Assembly: GCA_947503525.1 (NCBI GenBank)
Contig: CANNEA010000009.1
Coordinates: forward strand, 159,175-223,174
Reading direction: 5' to 3'
Source: an uncultured Carboxylicivirga sp.
Lineage (GTDB): Bacteria; Bacteroidota; Bacteroidia; Bacteroidales; Marinilabiliaceae
Length of the DNA stretch: 64,000 bases
Shown here: positions 26,964-35,660 of the stretch, piece by piece
Numbering within the stretch: the first letter of the stretch is position 1
Layout of the letters: each line of letters begins with the position of its first letter
Made by a program: the position numbers and the translations under genes
Notes under the pieces: generated by a model
Told to the model about the DNA's origin: nothing
What the model saw: the letters and a program-made list of their open reading frames with translations, nothing else
The model's database searches: none

Positions 26964-27944
26964 TTAATCAGAGATGACCAATTTGTTACCATCAAGAGTG
27001 AAGTTTTTATCAAAATGAATTCGAAGTTCTACCAAAACCTCTTCCAGACTAGGAGAATTAAATTTAGTGGTGATCACGCGATCAACAACCTGCGTCTTAT
27101 TATCTATCGATTCTATTTCCGTAAAATGATCAAGTAATGTTTCCATTACTTCAGTCAAATTCGCCTTATCAAATTCAATTAAACCTGTGCGCCACGACAT
27201 ATTATTGCTTGGAAGTTTTTCCGACTTAACAATTACACCATTTCTATAAACAGCACTCTCATTTTTAATCAATTCAAGTTGTTGATTATCGGTTGAAAAC
27301 AGAACTTTTCCTTCGGTAACAATCAATGTGACTTCACCGTTACTTTTATCTTCTTCCAAATAAAATGCAGTTCCCAAAACTCTAACCTTAGTTTCGCCTA
27401 CATTAACAACAAAAGGTTTATTAGGATTTTTGGTCACCTTAAAATAGCCTTCCCCTTCAAGTGAAAGTGAGCGTTCCGCACCTTTAAAGTTTCGTTTATA
27501 AACCAATTCACTATTTGCATTCAGATCTACAATTGAATGATCTGGCAAAGTAATTTTTTCAATAGTATTAGATGACTCATAAGCCACCCATTTACCAAAA
27601 CCAGGTGTTGTTTGGTATAAAGTAAAAACAAGACTTATTGCCAAAAAAGGCAATAGAATTGCTGCAATATTTTTTAGACTGATGAAGCTCTTAGCTGATA
27701 ATTGTCTTTCATTGATAAAACCTACTTTTTTTGCGAAAAGTTCGTAGTCCTCATCAACATTAACAGCATCAAATGCCATGAAATTTTCTGAGTTACCCCA
27801 TATTTCACGTACTTGATTATAGTAAGTTTTATTGTCCTCCGAATCTTCAATCCACGCTTCTAACGTTTGCAAGTCAGATGCATTTAAAGATTCAGTAAGT
27901 TGCCTTACTATTAGTTCATCAATATTTTCTGAATTCTTATTCAT
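26964..27944 (-). CDS. FecR-type anti-sigma factor
   Basis: 326 residues. The cytoplasmic N-terminus (1-~88) binds sigma; one membrane helix follows (AAILLPFLAISLVFTLY, ~91-108). The periplasmic FecR domain spans ~120-215 (ITLPDHSIVDLNANSELVYKRNF, LEGEGYFKVTKNPNKPFVV), and the C-terminal DUF4974 domain spans ~250-326. It transmits the signal from the receptor STN domain to the ECF sigma factor. It lies between a small ORF and the receptor gene. Confidence 0.93.
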   Translation of the reverse strand: MNKNSENIDELIVRQLTESLNASDLQTLEAWIEDSEDNKTYYNQVREIWGNSENFMAFDAVNVDEDYELFAKKVGFINERQLSAKSFISLKNIAAILLPFLAISLVFTLYQTTPGFGKWVAYESSNTIEKITLPDHSIVDLNANSELVYKRNFKGAERSLSLEGEGYFKVTKNPNKPFVVNVGETKVRVLGTAFYLEEDKSNGEVTLIVTEGKVLFSTDNQQLELIKNESAVYRNGVIVKSEKLPSNNMSWRTGLIEFDKANLTEVMETLLDHFTEIESIDNKTQVVDRVITTKFNSPSLEEVLVELRIHFDKNFTLDGNKLVISD

Positions 27945-27950
27945 ATATGC

Positions 27951-28124
27951 TTAATGAAATTCCATCATGCCAAATAAATTTGGCGCTTCTTCTTCTGTTT
28001 TCTTAGTTTGCACAGCAACTTCTTGCTTTTCTTCAACTTTCTTTATTTCATCAACCTGTGCTTTTGCCTGATCTTCATCAACAGGTGAAAATAATTCCGC
28101 TAAGATTTGAAAAATAAATTCCAT
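27951..28124 (-). CDS. Small charged protein between sigma and anti-sigma genes
   Basis: 57 residues if started at the internal ATG at 28124 (MEFIFQILAELFSPVDED). A longer frame from 28163 adds 13 residues but an unlikely cysteine/histidine-rich head. The N-terminus is a short amphipathic hydrophobic helix, followed by a Lys/Glu-rich linker (AQVDEIKKVEEKQEVAVQ) and a tail ending LFGMMEFH. Its stop lies 6 bases before the fecR start and its start 88 bases after the sigma stop, so it fills the operon neatly. I do not recognise a family; expression is plausible but unproven. Confidence 0.5.
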   Translation of the reverse strand: MEFIFQILAELFSPVDEDQAKAQVDEIKKVEEKQEVAVQTKKTEEEAPNLFGMMEFH

Positions 28125-28212
28125 ACTAGTTAGGTTTAATGTTCTACAATATGCCCAATGCACTTATTAGACAAACTAAAATAGGAACACACGTATTCCA
28201 TTATTAAAAAAG

Positions 28213-28800
28213 TTAGTTTAGCCACAATAAGTACATAAACCACATGATAGCATTATAATAACTTGCTAATTGTTTTCTTAAAACTTTTAGCGCTTTACTT
28301 ATTTGTGTCTCTACAGTTCGTTTCGACAAATTTAATTCATCAGCTATTTGCTGGTTTGGTGTTCCATCAAATCGACTCATCTCAAAAATCTTTCGACATT
28401 GGTCGGGCAAAGACTTAACCACGTCGTATATTTTATGCTCTAACTCTGTCTCCTGAAGTTTATCTTCAACATAACTTTCTTCATTCTTTTTATCAACAAA
28501 AATATTTGCATGATGATCACGTCTAATCTGACTATGTTTTAATTGATTAAGACACCTGTTTCTTACCGACTGGTACATATGTGCCTTTAGCGATGTGTGA
28601 ATATTAAGGGTCTTTCTTTTTTCGTAAAACCCAACAATTACATCTTGAACAAGGTCGCGGGCAAGATCATCATCAACAACAACTTTACGGGCAAATACAA
28701 CTAATTGGGCGTAATAAACCTGAAAAAGAGCTTTAAAAGCGGATTCCTCTCCTTTTTTAATCCCTTCAATAATCCATTTATCGTCCAATTCTTTCGTCAT
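28213..28800 (-). CDS. ECF RNA polymerase sigma factor (FecI-like)
   Basis: 195 residues. Sigma-70 region 2 lies at ~20-90 (AFKALFQVYYAQLVVFARKVV, DLVQDVIVGFYEKR, the latter being region 2.3-2.4). Region 4 lies at ~128-180 (LPDQCRKIFEMSRFDGTPNQ, IADELNLSKRTVETQISKAL, a helix-turn-helix). It directs transcription of the receptor operon when released by FecR. The C-terminal hydrophobic tail (YYNAIMWFMYLLWLN) is a family feature of some Bacteroidetes members. Confidence 0.93.
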   Translation of the reverse strand: MTKELDDKWIIEGIKKGEESAFKALFQVYYAQLVVFARKVVVDDDLARDLVQDVIVGFYEKRKTLNIHTSLKAHMYQSVRNRCLNQLKHSQIRRDHHANIFVDKKNEESYVEDKLQETELEHKIYDVVKSLPDQCRKIFEMSRFDGTPNQQIADELNLSKRTVETQISKALKVLRKQLASYYNAIMWFMYLLWLN

Positions 28801-28910
28801 GAATCTGTTTTATACCAATTGGAAGTAAAAATAAAAATTAATTAAACAATAACGAATAAATCAATAAGCTTCCTAAATACTTACAAATCCATTTCTAAGA
28901 TAAAATCCAA

Positions 28911-28940
28911 TTGCCACAAATCTCAATTTGATTATCTTTG
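28911..28940 (+). promoter_or_regulatory. Promoter of tRNA-Pro
   Basis: TTG (28911-28913), a 19-base spacer and TATCTTTG (28933-28940) match the Bacteroidetes promoter form. The -7 box lies 25 bases ahead of the tRNA 5' end. Confidence 0.55.
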
Positions 28941-28965
28941 TTCTACTGTAATAACAAAATATTTT

Positions 28966-29040
28966 CGGGATGTGGCGCAGCTCGGTTAGCGCACTGGTCT
29001 GGGGGACCAGGGGTCGCAGGTTCAAATCCTGTCATCCCGA
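28966..29040 (+). tRNA. tRNA-Pro (anticodon GGG)
   Basis: A full cloverleaf can be folded. The acceptor stem is CGGGATG (28966-28972) with CATCCCG (29033-29039) and discriminator A at 29040. The D stem is GCGC/GCGC (28975-28992). The anticodon stem is CTGGT/ACCAG with loop CTGGGGG, placing GGG at 29001-29003. The T arm is GCAGG-TTCAAAT-CCTGT. The 3' CCA is not encoded. Confidence 0.95.
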
Positions 29041-29073
29041 CAACTTAAAATTAAGACTTTAAACCAATTCGTA

Positions 29074-30342
29074 CTACACTTTTTTAGAAGGCACCTTTGT
29101 TTTCCACCAGGACGCTAGAGTTGAACCAGTAATATTCATTAATGGACCAAAAACTGCCGGAGCTAATCCAACTGTAGCTACTTTACCCATTTGAAGAGCC
29201 AGCCCTGATGCAAGACCTCCGTTTTGCATACCTACTTCAAGAGCAATGGTTCTGCAATCTTGTTCTTTAAGCCCAAAGAATTTACTTACGGAATAGCCTA
29301 AGCCATAACCCAATGAGTTATGGAGAAAACAGGCCAAAATCAGTAATAATCCCACTTCTAATAAACTATCTCTACCCGCAGCAGTTATTACAACGATAAT
29401 CACCGCTATTCCAAACATGGAGATAAATGAAAGAATCTTATTTAACGCTTCTCTACCTTCTTTCATGAAGTATTTAAAAGCTATAGCTAGAATAATAGGC
29501 AAAGAAATAAAAATCAAACTATCAAAAAGCACGCCTCTGGAAAACCCATTAGACGCCTCAATATCAATACTTACCGAATTAAGCACATTCTTAATAAGAA
29601 TAATTCCAAGATAAGCCAGCAATTGTAAAAGCTTGTTTTTGACAGTTTTATTATCAAATGCGAAGAGATTAAAAATCAAACCGGCACAAATTGGAAGAAT
29701 GACCATATTGAAAATCCCCGTCATCATATCCAGAAAATTGATTGTCACCATTTCCGAAGCAAATATCTTCATCATCAAAGGTGTCATTAATGGTGATAAT
29801 AATGTTGCGAAGGCAGTTAATGTAACCGACAAGGCCAAATTAGCTTTGGCTATGAACGACATAACATTGGAGGCCATTCCACTAGGTGATGATCCTACAA
29901 GTATTATTCCTGCAGCAATTTCGGGAGGAAATTTAAAGACGTAGGCAATAGAAAATCCAATGATTGGCATTATTGTAAACTGGCAAATAACACCAATTAA
30001 AACACCTTTTGGCATTTTAATTACTCCGGCAAAATCATTTAAACTCATTTGCGAACCCATACCGAACATTATGAGCTGTAAAAGAGGAACTATTAACAAT
30101 TCAGTTTTGAATTCACCAATAGAGAGAAAATATTCAGGATAAGAAAGCGATGCAACAACAGCCCCTAGTATCCAAAGGGAGAATGAGAAACCACCCCAAA
30201 ATTTCATTTTATTGGTAGATATGGCCAAACCAATTATACCGGCAATTAGGAAGACCGGTGCCATGCTCAAACTCTCAGTTATAAAAAGGACAAGCGAAAA
30301 AAGAATTAAAACGCTTGCCACAATAATAAAATATCTTCTCAT
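29074..30342 (-). CDS. SBF-family (bile acid:sodium symporter-like) transporter
   Basis: 422 residues and about ten to twelve membrane helices. The SBF/BASS pattern is clear: LLQLIMFGMGSQMSLNDFAG, GVICQFTIMPIIGFSIAY, AAGIILVGSSPSGMASNVMS (first sodium-site crossover) and IALEVGMQNGGLASGLAL (second crossover). Family members move bile acids, pantoate, pyruvate or other organic anions with sodium. There is an extra N-terminal region of three helices compared with the ~320-residue core. It is 54 bases downstream of the flavoprotein gene in the same direction, so it could import or export the substrate of that module; this is inference. Confidence 0.88.
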   Translation of the reverse strand: MRRYFIIVASVLILFSLVLFITESLSMAPVFLIAGIIGLAISTNKMKFWGGFSFSLWILGAVVASLSYPEYFLSIGEFKTELLIVPLLQLIMFGMGSQMSLNDFAGVIKMPKGVLIGVICQFTIMPIIGFSIAYVFKFPPEIAAGIILVGSSPSGMASNVMSFIAKANLALSVTLTAFATLLSPLMTPLMMKIFASEMVTINFLDMMTGIFNMVILPICAGLIFNLFAFDNKTVKNKLLQLLAYLGIILIKNVLNSVSIDIEASNGFSRGVLFDSLIFISLPIILAIAFKYFMKEGREALNKILSFISMFGIAVIIVVITAAGRDSLLEVGLLLILACFLHNSLGYGLGYSVSKFFGLKEQDCRTIALEVGMQNGGLASGLALQMGKVATVGLAPAVFGPLMNITGSTLASWWKTKVPSKKV

Positions 30343-30396
30343 CAGATTACTATAAAAATTTCAACATCCATTATAGCATCTAAAATACAATTATTT

Positions 30397-32115
30397 TTAA
30401 CTTCTTCTTACAGAATCGAAGGCTTGCTTTTCAAATTTCATACTACCATCTTTACCTTTATAGATATTTATCCAAGCTTGCCAATTGTCGTTATCTGTTT
30501 CTGGATAATCCAAACGATAATGACTACATCTGCTTTCGGTACGCATCAATGAGGCTTTCAGCTTCATCTCGGCACTCACAATCATATTCGCCGTTTCATG
30601 CGCCAGGCGAAGTTCATGTAAATCAGATGCTCTAAGCAAGGGCATATGATGATCGCGCAATTCTTCAATATAGGCTAAAGCAGCTTGCATTAAATTGGCC
30701 TTTTTGATGTATAGAACAAAATTGGGTATCATAATACCCTGTAGAGTTTGAGTCACCCAGGCCGGGCTATAACCTGCATCACGACTTAGAGGCGCAAATA
30801 TTTTATCCTTTAGTTCCTTCTTTTTATCAACGGATAACTCGAGTTGTTTAACACCACTGGCATAAGTGGCAGCCGCTTCTCCTGCAACACCACCTTGAAC
30901 CGCTGAACCAGCCAATGATGAGCCTATTTGGGTATAGATAGCTCCGGCCATATACGAGCCTAAGGCATCGCCTGCAGCGTACAGTCCGGGTATATTCGAC
31001 TCACATCTATCATTTATTGGTACCAAACCCTCTGATTTATGAATAGCCATACCTGCTGATGATCCTCCAACCGGGGTTCCGCCCATACCCGGAGGAGCAC
31101 CTTTCCCTTTTGGAGGACGTTTTCCTCCCGGGCGCTTTTCACTCTCCATCCCAGAACCTTGTAAAACCGGTCGTTTTGGCCCACCTTCAAGGGTAACATT
31201 ATTCATCTCACCCGGATGACCCATCTTTATTGGATTACCTTGTTGGTATGCCATGTAGTTCATATCTACACCCAAATCGTGACGTATACTTACCGAAGTA
31301 GTATTGGGCTTTTGCTCAAACATATCACCCCAACCATCATAACAGGCTGCGGGGTTAATTGACCTACCCGGATGTCCATCATTCCATTCTTTACCAGTAA
31401 CTTTAGCTCCAATATCATAAGCCATTATGGTTCCATCGTGCGTTAGATCATTGATAGGAAAGCCATTTGGCTTAAACCCTCCTGCTCCAGTGCACAGAAT
31501 CACACTTTTTGCATTAAAAAAATAAATTTTCTTTGCATCAATACTAAATCCGGCTGCACCAGCTATCTTACCATTTTCTTTTATTAAATGGGTAATGGTT
31601 ACTCTCTCCACTACCGGTATATTTCGGTCTTTAATGGGCCTATTAAAAGATTTATTGTAGAGGGGTGAATCAAAAAATCCCCATTCACGCAATTCACCTA
31701 CCCGAGCTTTAGAATGCTCGGCCATTTGTCGTGTATAAATTGGATTGTTAGTCCCTAAAGCAGACTCACTTACTTGCTTTACAAATTCATCTAGCGTGAC
31801 ATTTGATTTTTGAGCACCAAATTCAAATATACCTTTTGCAAAAGGCGTTTGACCGGATGATCCTAAACGACCTTTAGAGACCATTATTGTTTTGGCTCCC
31901 GCATCATGGGCTTTAACTGCTGCAAATAAACCAGCCATACCACTTCCTATCACCAAAACATCACAATTTAGTTCTTTACTATCTAATTGATCAGAATTGG
32001 TATCGGAATCATTACTACCCCAGCCACTGTAAAGTCCCATTGAGGCCAATGCTGCAAACCCTGCCGTTGCACCTGCTGTCGCAATAAATTCGCGTCGTGA
32101 AATATTTTTAGCCAT
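30397..32115 (-). CDS. Tat-exported FAD flavoprotein (fumarate-reductase/AprA-like)
   Basis: 572 residues. The N-terminus carries a twin-arginine signal (NISRREFIATAGATAGF, residues 4-20). The FAD motif DVLVIGSGMAGLFAAVKAH starts at 52, AKSVILCTGAGGF lies near 202-214 and LYAAGDALGSYMAGA near the C-terminal FAD contact. The C-terminal helical part (ELRDHHMPLLRASDLHELRLAHE) resembles the FrdA/AprA flavoprotein family. Residues ~311-352 form an unusual Lys/Gly/Pro-rich insert (GGKRPPKGKGAPPGMGG). It is 5 bases downstream of a cytochrome b-like gene and a ferredoxin gene, so electrons likely pass between membrane and flavin. The substrate cannot be named. Confidence 0.85.
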   Translation of the reverse strand: MAKNISRREFIATAGATAGFAALASMGLYSGWGSNDSDTNSDQLDSKELNCDVLVIGSGMAGLFAAVKAHDAGAKTIMVSKGRLGSSGQTPFAKGIFEFGAQKSNVTLDEFVKQVSESALGTNNPIYTRQMAEHSKARVGELREWGFFDSPLYNKSFNRPIKDRNIPVVERVTITHLIKENGKIAGAAGFSIDAKKIYFFNAKSVILCTGAGGFKPNGFPINDLTHDGTIMAYDIGAKVTGKEWNDGHPGRSINPAACYDGWGDMFEQKPNTTSVSIRHDLGVDMNYMAYQQGNPIKMGHPGEMNNVTLEGGPKRPVLQGSGMESEKRPGGKRPPKGKGAPPGMGGTPVGGSSAGMAIHKSEGLVPINDRCESNIPGLYAAGDALGSYMAGAIYTQIGSSLAGSAVQGGVAGEAAATYASGVKQLELSVDKKKELKDKIFAPLSRDAGYSPAWVTQTLQGIMIPNFVLYIKKANLMQAALAYIEELRDHHMPLLRASDLHELRLAHETANMIVSAEMKLKASLMRTESRCSHYRLDYPETDNDNWQAWINIYKGKDGSMKFEKQAFDSVRRS

Positions 32116-32120
32116 TTTTA

Positions 32121-32750
32121 TTAAGCTTTTATTGAAGTCTTGAAAAAGTAGAGTTTTAAGAGCAGTGCTACTGCCAAGATACTGAGCACACTAATTAACC
32201 ATAACATTGGAATATTAATATGCCTTCCCAACTCTATTACATGAAAAGCTGCACCTGTAATAAATGTAATGGATAGAATTCCATGCAACATCCTCCACAC
32301 CTTATAACGAATGCCCAATTTATCGCGAAATATAGAAGTTAAGGCAATCAACAACATAAGCATCCAGGTAATGATTCCAAGAATTACTCCTTGAGTAGAT
32401 GTTGTAATTAATTCAATAAAGGCATCCTGCGGTAATATACCAGCCTCAAAAAAACGTGGTGCAATTATTAAGAATGGATGTAACAAAAGTATACCAGCAA
32501 CAATATACCCGAGTACTTTATGCCACTTTATAACAGTAGCCATGCGATGCTCCTTAAGTTTATCTTTAGCAGCCCTTGACATAAAAAACTGTAGCATAGT
32601 GACAAAAAAAGCTCCAAGTGTTAATATGGAAATAGTTTCTTTCAAAATGCTACGCCTTGGAAAATCACTCAAAACATAAATCAAGATTGGAAGCGCAAAA
32701 AACAGAAGTATAGCTGCCCATTTATTGTAATTTTTTATACTATTTTTCAT
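32121..32750 (-). CDS. Membrane cytochrome b, ferric-reductase-like domain
   Basis: 209 residues and six membrane helices. Two helices each carry a pair of histidines spaced 14 apart: His77 and His91 (WHKVLGYIVAGILLLHP), His156 and His170 (LHGILSITFITGAAFH). This is the arrangement that binds two stacked b haems in the ferric reductase/NOX transmembrane family. There is no flavin domain, so it must pair with a separate protein; the adjacent flavoprotein and ferredoxin are obvious candidates. It starts 4 bases after the ferredoxin stop. Confidence 0.85.
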   Translation of the reverse strand: MKNSIKNYNKWAAILLFFALPILIYVLSDFPRRSILKETISILTLGAFFVTMLQFFMSRAAKDKLKEHRMATVIKWHKVLGYIVAGILLLHPFLIIAPRFFEAGILPQDAFIELITTSTQGVILGIITWMLMLLIALTSIFRDKLGIRYKVWRMLHGILSITFITGAAFHVIELGRHINIPMLWLISVLSILAVALLLKLYFFKTSIKA

Positions 32751-32754
32751 TTGC

Positions 32755-32967
32755 TTATCCCCACGATACGATTACTGGAATTGTCTTTTCCGGTGTTATG
32801 GTTATGGCATCTGTAGGACAATACATCCTACATAAATGACAAATCTGACAATCCTCAGGATATTTAATTTCGGCTTTACCATCCTTGTTTAATCGAATAA
32901 CATCGGTTGGGCACGTGCTCACACAAGTGCCGCAACCAATACAGCCGCTAATATTGTTTATTGGCAT
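32755..32967 (-). CDS. 2[4Fe-4S] ferredoxin
   Basis: 70 residues. Two complete cluster motifs: Cys9-12-15-19 (CIGCGTCVSTCP) and Cys40-43-46-50 (CQICHLCRMYCP). There is no signal peptide, so it is cytoplasmic unless it is carried through Tat with the flavoprotein. It lies between the CpxP-like gene and the cytochrome b gene with gaps of 15 and 4 bases. A flavoprotein plus small ferredoxin recalls AprA/AprB, but the pairing here is inferred from context. Confidence 0.92.
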   Translation of the reverse strand: MPINNISGCIGCGTCVSTCPTDVIRLNKDGKAEIKYPEDCQICHLCRMYCPTDAITITPEKTIPVIVSWG

Positions 32968-32982
32968 ATTCCTGAATTTTTA

Positions 32983-33369
32983 TTAGCGCCTTTTTCGGTT
33001 ATTTTGTTGCTCCTTTAAATAGGCTTCATACCTGGTAATCTGATCCTTTGTCATTTCAGCTTTTACTTCTTTCTCCATCTCTGACTTTAAAGCTTCCATT
33101 TCTGATCGATCAGGACGATTTGACCCTGACACCTTTTTCTCAACAGCCTCAAAGTGCTCATTGTATATTTCAAGAACCTTTTCTTCTTGTTCTTCTGACA
33201 ATTCTACTTTCTCGCCAATTTCAGCTACCATTTTTTTAATCTGCTTTGAACTTGGCAGTGATGGTGGTCCCTGTTGTCCTCCTCTTTGCCCACCACCTGG
33301 AGGTTGAGCGAAACTTAAACCACATATTAACATAAACGAAACGACAAGTATTGATTTCAAATTTTTCAT
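32983..33369 (-). CDS. Small periplasmic CpxP/Spy-like protein
   Basis: 128 residues with a signal peptide (ending GLSFAQ), a Gly/Pro/Gln-rich stretch (PPGGGQRGGQQGPPSLPSS) and then an amphipathic helical domain: KVELSEEQEEKVLEIYNEHF and EMEKEVKAEMTKDQITRYEAYL. The LTxEQ..K-type helix with a second DQ..Y helix is like CpxP/Spy family periplasmic chaperones or metal sensors. It begins the operon that continues with ferredoxin, cytochrome b and flavoprotein. The call rests on pattern, not on specific residues. Confidence 0.65.
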   Translation of the reverse strand: MKNLKSILVVSFMLICGLSFAQPPGGGQRGGQQGPPSLPSSKQIKKMVAEIGEKVELSEEQEEKVLEIYNEHFEAVEKKVSGSNRPDRSEMEALKSEMEKEVKAEMTKDQITRYEAYLKEQQNNRKRR

Positions 33370-33542
33370 AATCTCATATTTTAATTATTTATTATCAGCG
33401 AAGATAAACGGACCTATAAATGATGAGAAAAGAAATCTACAGGCTATCGGTTTTTATCTACCAACCAGCCAATTGACTATTCTAGTAAATTCAAAACCTA
33501 TTCAGGAAATACCATTTTTACCATTTGGTACTAAATAGAAAA

Positions 33543-33569
33543 GGCCGCCAATTAAATTGGCGACCTTTT
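33543..33569 (-). terminator. Intrinsic terminator of the uronate operon
   Basis: An 11-bp stem (33543-33553 with 33555-33565, one G-U pair on the minus strand) with a one-base nominal loop is followed on the minus strand by TTTCTATTT. It lies 29 bases past the DUF4861 stop. On the plus strand it is followed by TTTTC, but no plus-strand gene ends here. Confidence 0.75.
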
Positions 33570-33597
33570 CTCCTTATTTCAAACTATATAAAAAAGC

Positions 33598-34758
33598 CTA
33601 ATTCACTTTAACCGTCAATGGTTCTTTGATTGTGATTGCGAAGTAATCCAGATACTTTTCCCAAGACTTATTATTATTAAACTGCTCACTGCCACTCCAA
33701 TAAAACCCTGAATAAAAGACGACCTTACCATCTTTCACTTTAAGGTTCATTAGGGCATGACTCTCATCTTTTACATCTGATTTAATCTCTGACACACTCA
33801 TGTAATAATCAGGATGCGCCACTATAGCAGTACTTAACTCTTCATCTACATGAGGAGTATGATAATTGATCCACCCTCCTTTTTCATTTGAATTAATAGT
33901 TCCTTCAAGGTCATGTAAAGTTAGTCCTGTTGTCAAAACATCTGTTCCTTCAACGTAAATTTCATACTTGGTAAAGTTATTACCTAGATCAATCGAAATG
34001 ACTTTACGCTCTTTAACAAGCTGTTCACCCACTGGGTATCTCTCGTAATCCAATTCAAAAGAAGTATGTACAGGGCCATTCTCAAGCACTTTATGATCTA
34101 CATAATTTTTAGATGTATAAAATTGACCATCCTTCAATACCCCAGTACCACCACAACCTCTGCTTGGCCCAACATGATAATTGTCCAAACCTTCACCATG
34201 ATCGATATGATAATACCCAGGATCCGAATCATTTTCTTTATACCACTTATTAATAATAGAATAGTCCACTTTTTTAAGCCAGCAATCTATCCCGCTGGAC
34301 AAAGTGCCTCCCGGCATATTTTCTTCAATCAGACGTTGAGCTTCAGGACCATAAGTACGAAAGGCTACTTTATCATTTTCCCAGGTAAAATCATCTGTAC
34401 GTTCAGGTACAAACCGTGCAAAAGTTTTCACTTCTGAAGAAGTTAAAGCAGAAGCTTCTTCCCTAATAATAAACTGCTTATTCTGCTTCTTACCTAAACT
34501 AACCTGAAAAGCTATTGCATCAGCTATGCCATCATTATTTCGATCGATTACCTGAGCTCGCACTTCTTCCATAGTTGCTTTATCAACCAAGATCAATTGT
34601 TTGGATGACAAGTTCAGATCGTCCAATTCAGCAATTACCACTTCATTTTGCCTTTCAATATCTGACGGATTCGCAATGGTAATGCTCAGCTCATGCTTTT
34701 CGCAGCTCATTAGTCCTATTGAAACAGTCAAAACAAGCAAGTGAATTAAATTTCTCAT
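33598..34758 (-). CDS. DUF4861 lipoprotein
   Basis: 386 residues. A lipoprotein signal (GLMSCEKHELSITIANPS) is followed by the DUF4861 pattern: a short Ig-like head (QNEVVIAELDDL, DRNNDGIADAIAFQV), then WENDKVAFRTYGPEAQR, GIDCWLKKVDYSIINKWY, YHVGPSRGCGGTGVL and YLDYFAITIKEPL. DUF4861 proteins occur in pectin, alginate and ulvan utilisation loci and may act on unsaturated uronides. It is 19 bases after kduI, with a shared terminator. Confidence 0.85.
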   Translation of the reverse strand: MRNLIHLLVLTVSIGLMSCEKHELSITIANPSDIERQNEVVIAELDDLNLSSKQLILVDKATMEEVRAQVIDRNNDGIADAIAFQVSLGKKQNKQFIIREEASALTSSEVKTFARFVPERTDDFTWENDKVAFRTYGPEAQRLIEENMPGGTLSSGIDCWLKKVDYSIINKWYKENDSDPGYYHIDHGEGLDNYHVGPSRGCGGTGVLKDGQFYTSKNYVDHKVLENGPVHTSFELDYERYPVGEQLVKERKVISIDLGNNFTKYEIYVEGTDVLTTGLTLHDLEGTINSNEKGGWINYHTPHVDEELSTAIVAHPDYYMSVSEIKSDVKDESHALMNLKVKDGKVVFYSGFYWSGSEQFNNNKSWEKYLDYFAITIKEPLTVKVN

Positions 34759-34777
34759 AACATTAAGTTTTGTAGAA

Positions 34778-35623
34778 TTACCTTAATTCATCAGGTTGAA
34801 CATGATCCATATCTGTATAATCAAGGTTTTCGCCACCCATACCCCAGATAAATGAATAATTACTTGTACCAACTCCCGAATGTATTCCCCATTCCGGAGA
34901 AAAAACAGCTTGTTCATTATGCATAAACAAATGACGTGTTTCTTGGGGTTCACCCATTAAGTGACAAATTGACTGCCCTTTTGGTACTTCAAAATAGAAA
35001 TAGGCTTCCATACGTCTGTCGTGAGTATGACTCGGCATAGTATTCCAAACCGACCCCTTATGTAATTCTGTTAATCCCATAACCAATTGACAAGATTCAA
35101 CAATGCCAGGCACAATTAACTGATAAATGGTGCGCTCGTTACAAGTATCCTGCGAACCAAGATTTAAGATATTAGCCTTCTCCTTGTTCACCATTACAGT
35201 TGGGTATTCCTTATGTGCAGGAGTTGAACTTAGGTAGAACTTAGCAGGTGCATTTTTGTCCTTCGACTTAAAAACTATCGATTTGCTTCCACGTCCTACG
35301 TAAACGGCTTCCTTTGCTGTCAACGGATAATCAGTTCCATCAACCGTCACAATTCCATCACCACCAATATTTACCACTCCCAACTCACGTCGTTCACAAA
35401 AGTATTCCGATTTGATGGCATCAATGGTTTCCATTACTAATTCCTGATCAACAGGAAAAGCTCCACCCAGAATATAGCGCTCATATTGCGAATAGCTTAA
35501 ATTGATTTCATCTTTTACAAAGATAGTTTCTACCAAAAATTCTTCGCGCAAACGAGTTGTATCATATTTCTTTACATCTTCAGGATGAGCTGCTCTTCTT
35601 CTGTCGTAATTAACTGTTGTCAT
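34778..35623 (-). CDS. kduI: 5-dehydro-4-deoxy-D-glucuronate isomerase
   Basis: 281 residues, full length for KduI (about 280). It opens with [17 protein letters not shown] and contains [25 protein letters not shown], and the metal-binding cupin region [18 protein letters not shown] followed by [20 protein letters not shown]. It converts 5-keto-4-deoxyuronate to 2,5-diketo-3-deoxygluconate in the breakdown of pectin-type unsaturated uronides. kduD and polysaccharide lyases are not in this window. Confidence 0.95.
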   Translation of the reverse strand: MTTVNYDRRRAAHPEDVKKYDTTRLREEFLVETIFVKDEINLSYSQYERYILGGAFPVDQELVMETIDAIKSEYFCERRELGVVNIGGDGIVTVDGTDYPLTAKEAVYVGRGSKSIVFKSKDKNAPAKFYLSSTPAHKEYPTVMVNKEKANILNLGSQDTCNERTIYQLIVPGIVESCQLVMGLTELHKGSVWNTMPSHTHDRRMEAYFYFEVPKGQSICHLMGEPQETRHLFMHNEQAVFSPEWGIHSGVGTSNYSFIWGMGGENLDYTDMDHVQPDELR

Positions 35624-35660
35624 AGCCTTATTATTTTAGTTATATATTTTTCTTTAAATC

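Noticed and set aside
28125..28163. Longer start for the small sigma-operon ORF
   Set aside because: The added 13 residues look like untranslated leader; the ATG at 28124 gives a coherent amphipathic head.
33370..33542. Regulatory RNA or promoter upstream of the redox module
   Set aside because: No TAnnTTTG element, stable hairpin or conserved motif is recognisable in this stretch.
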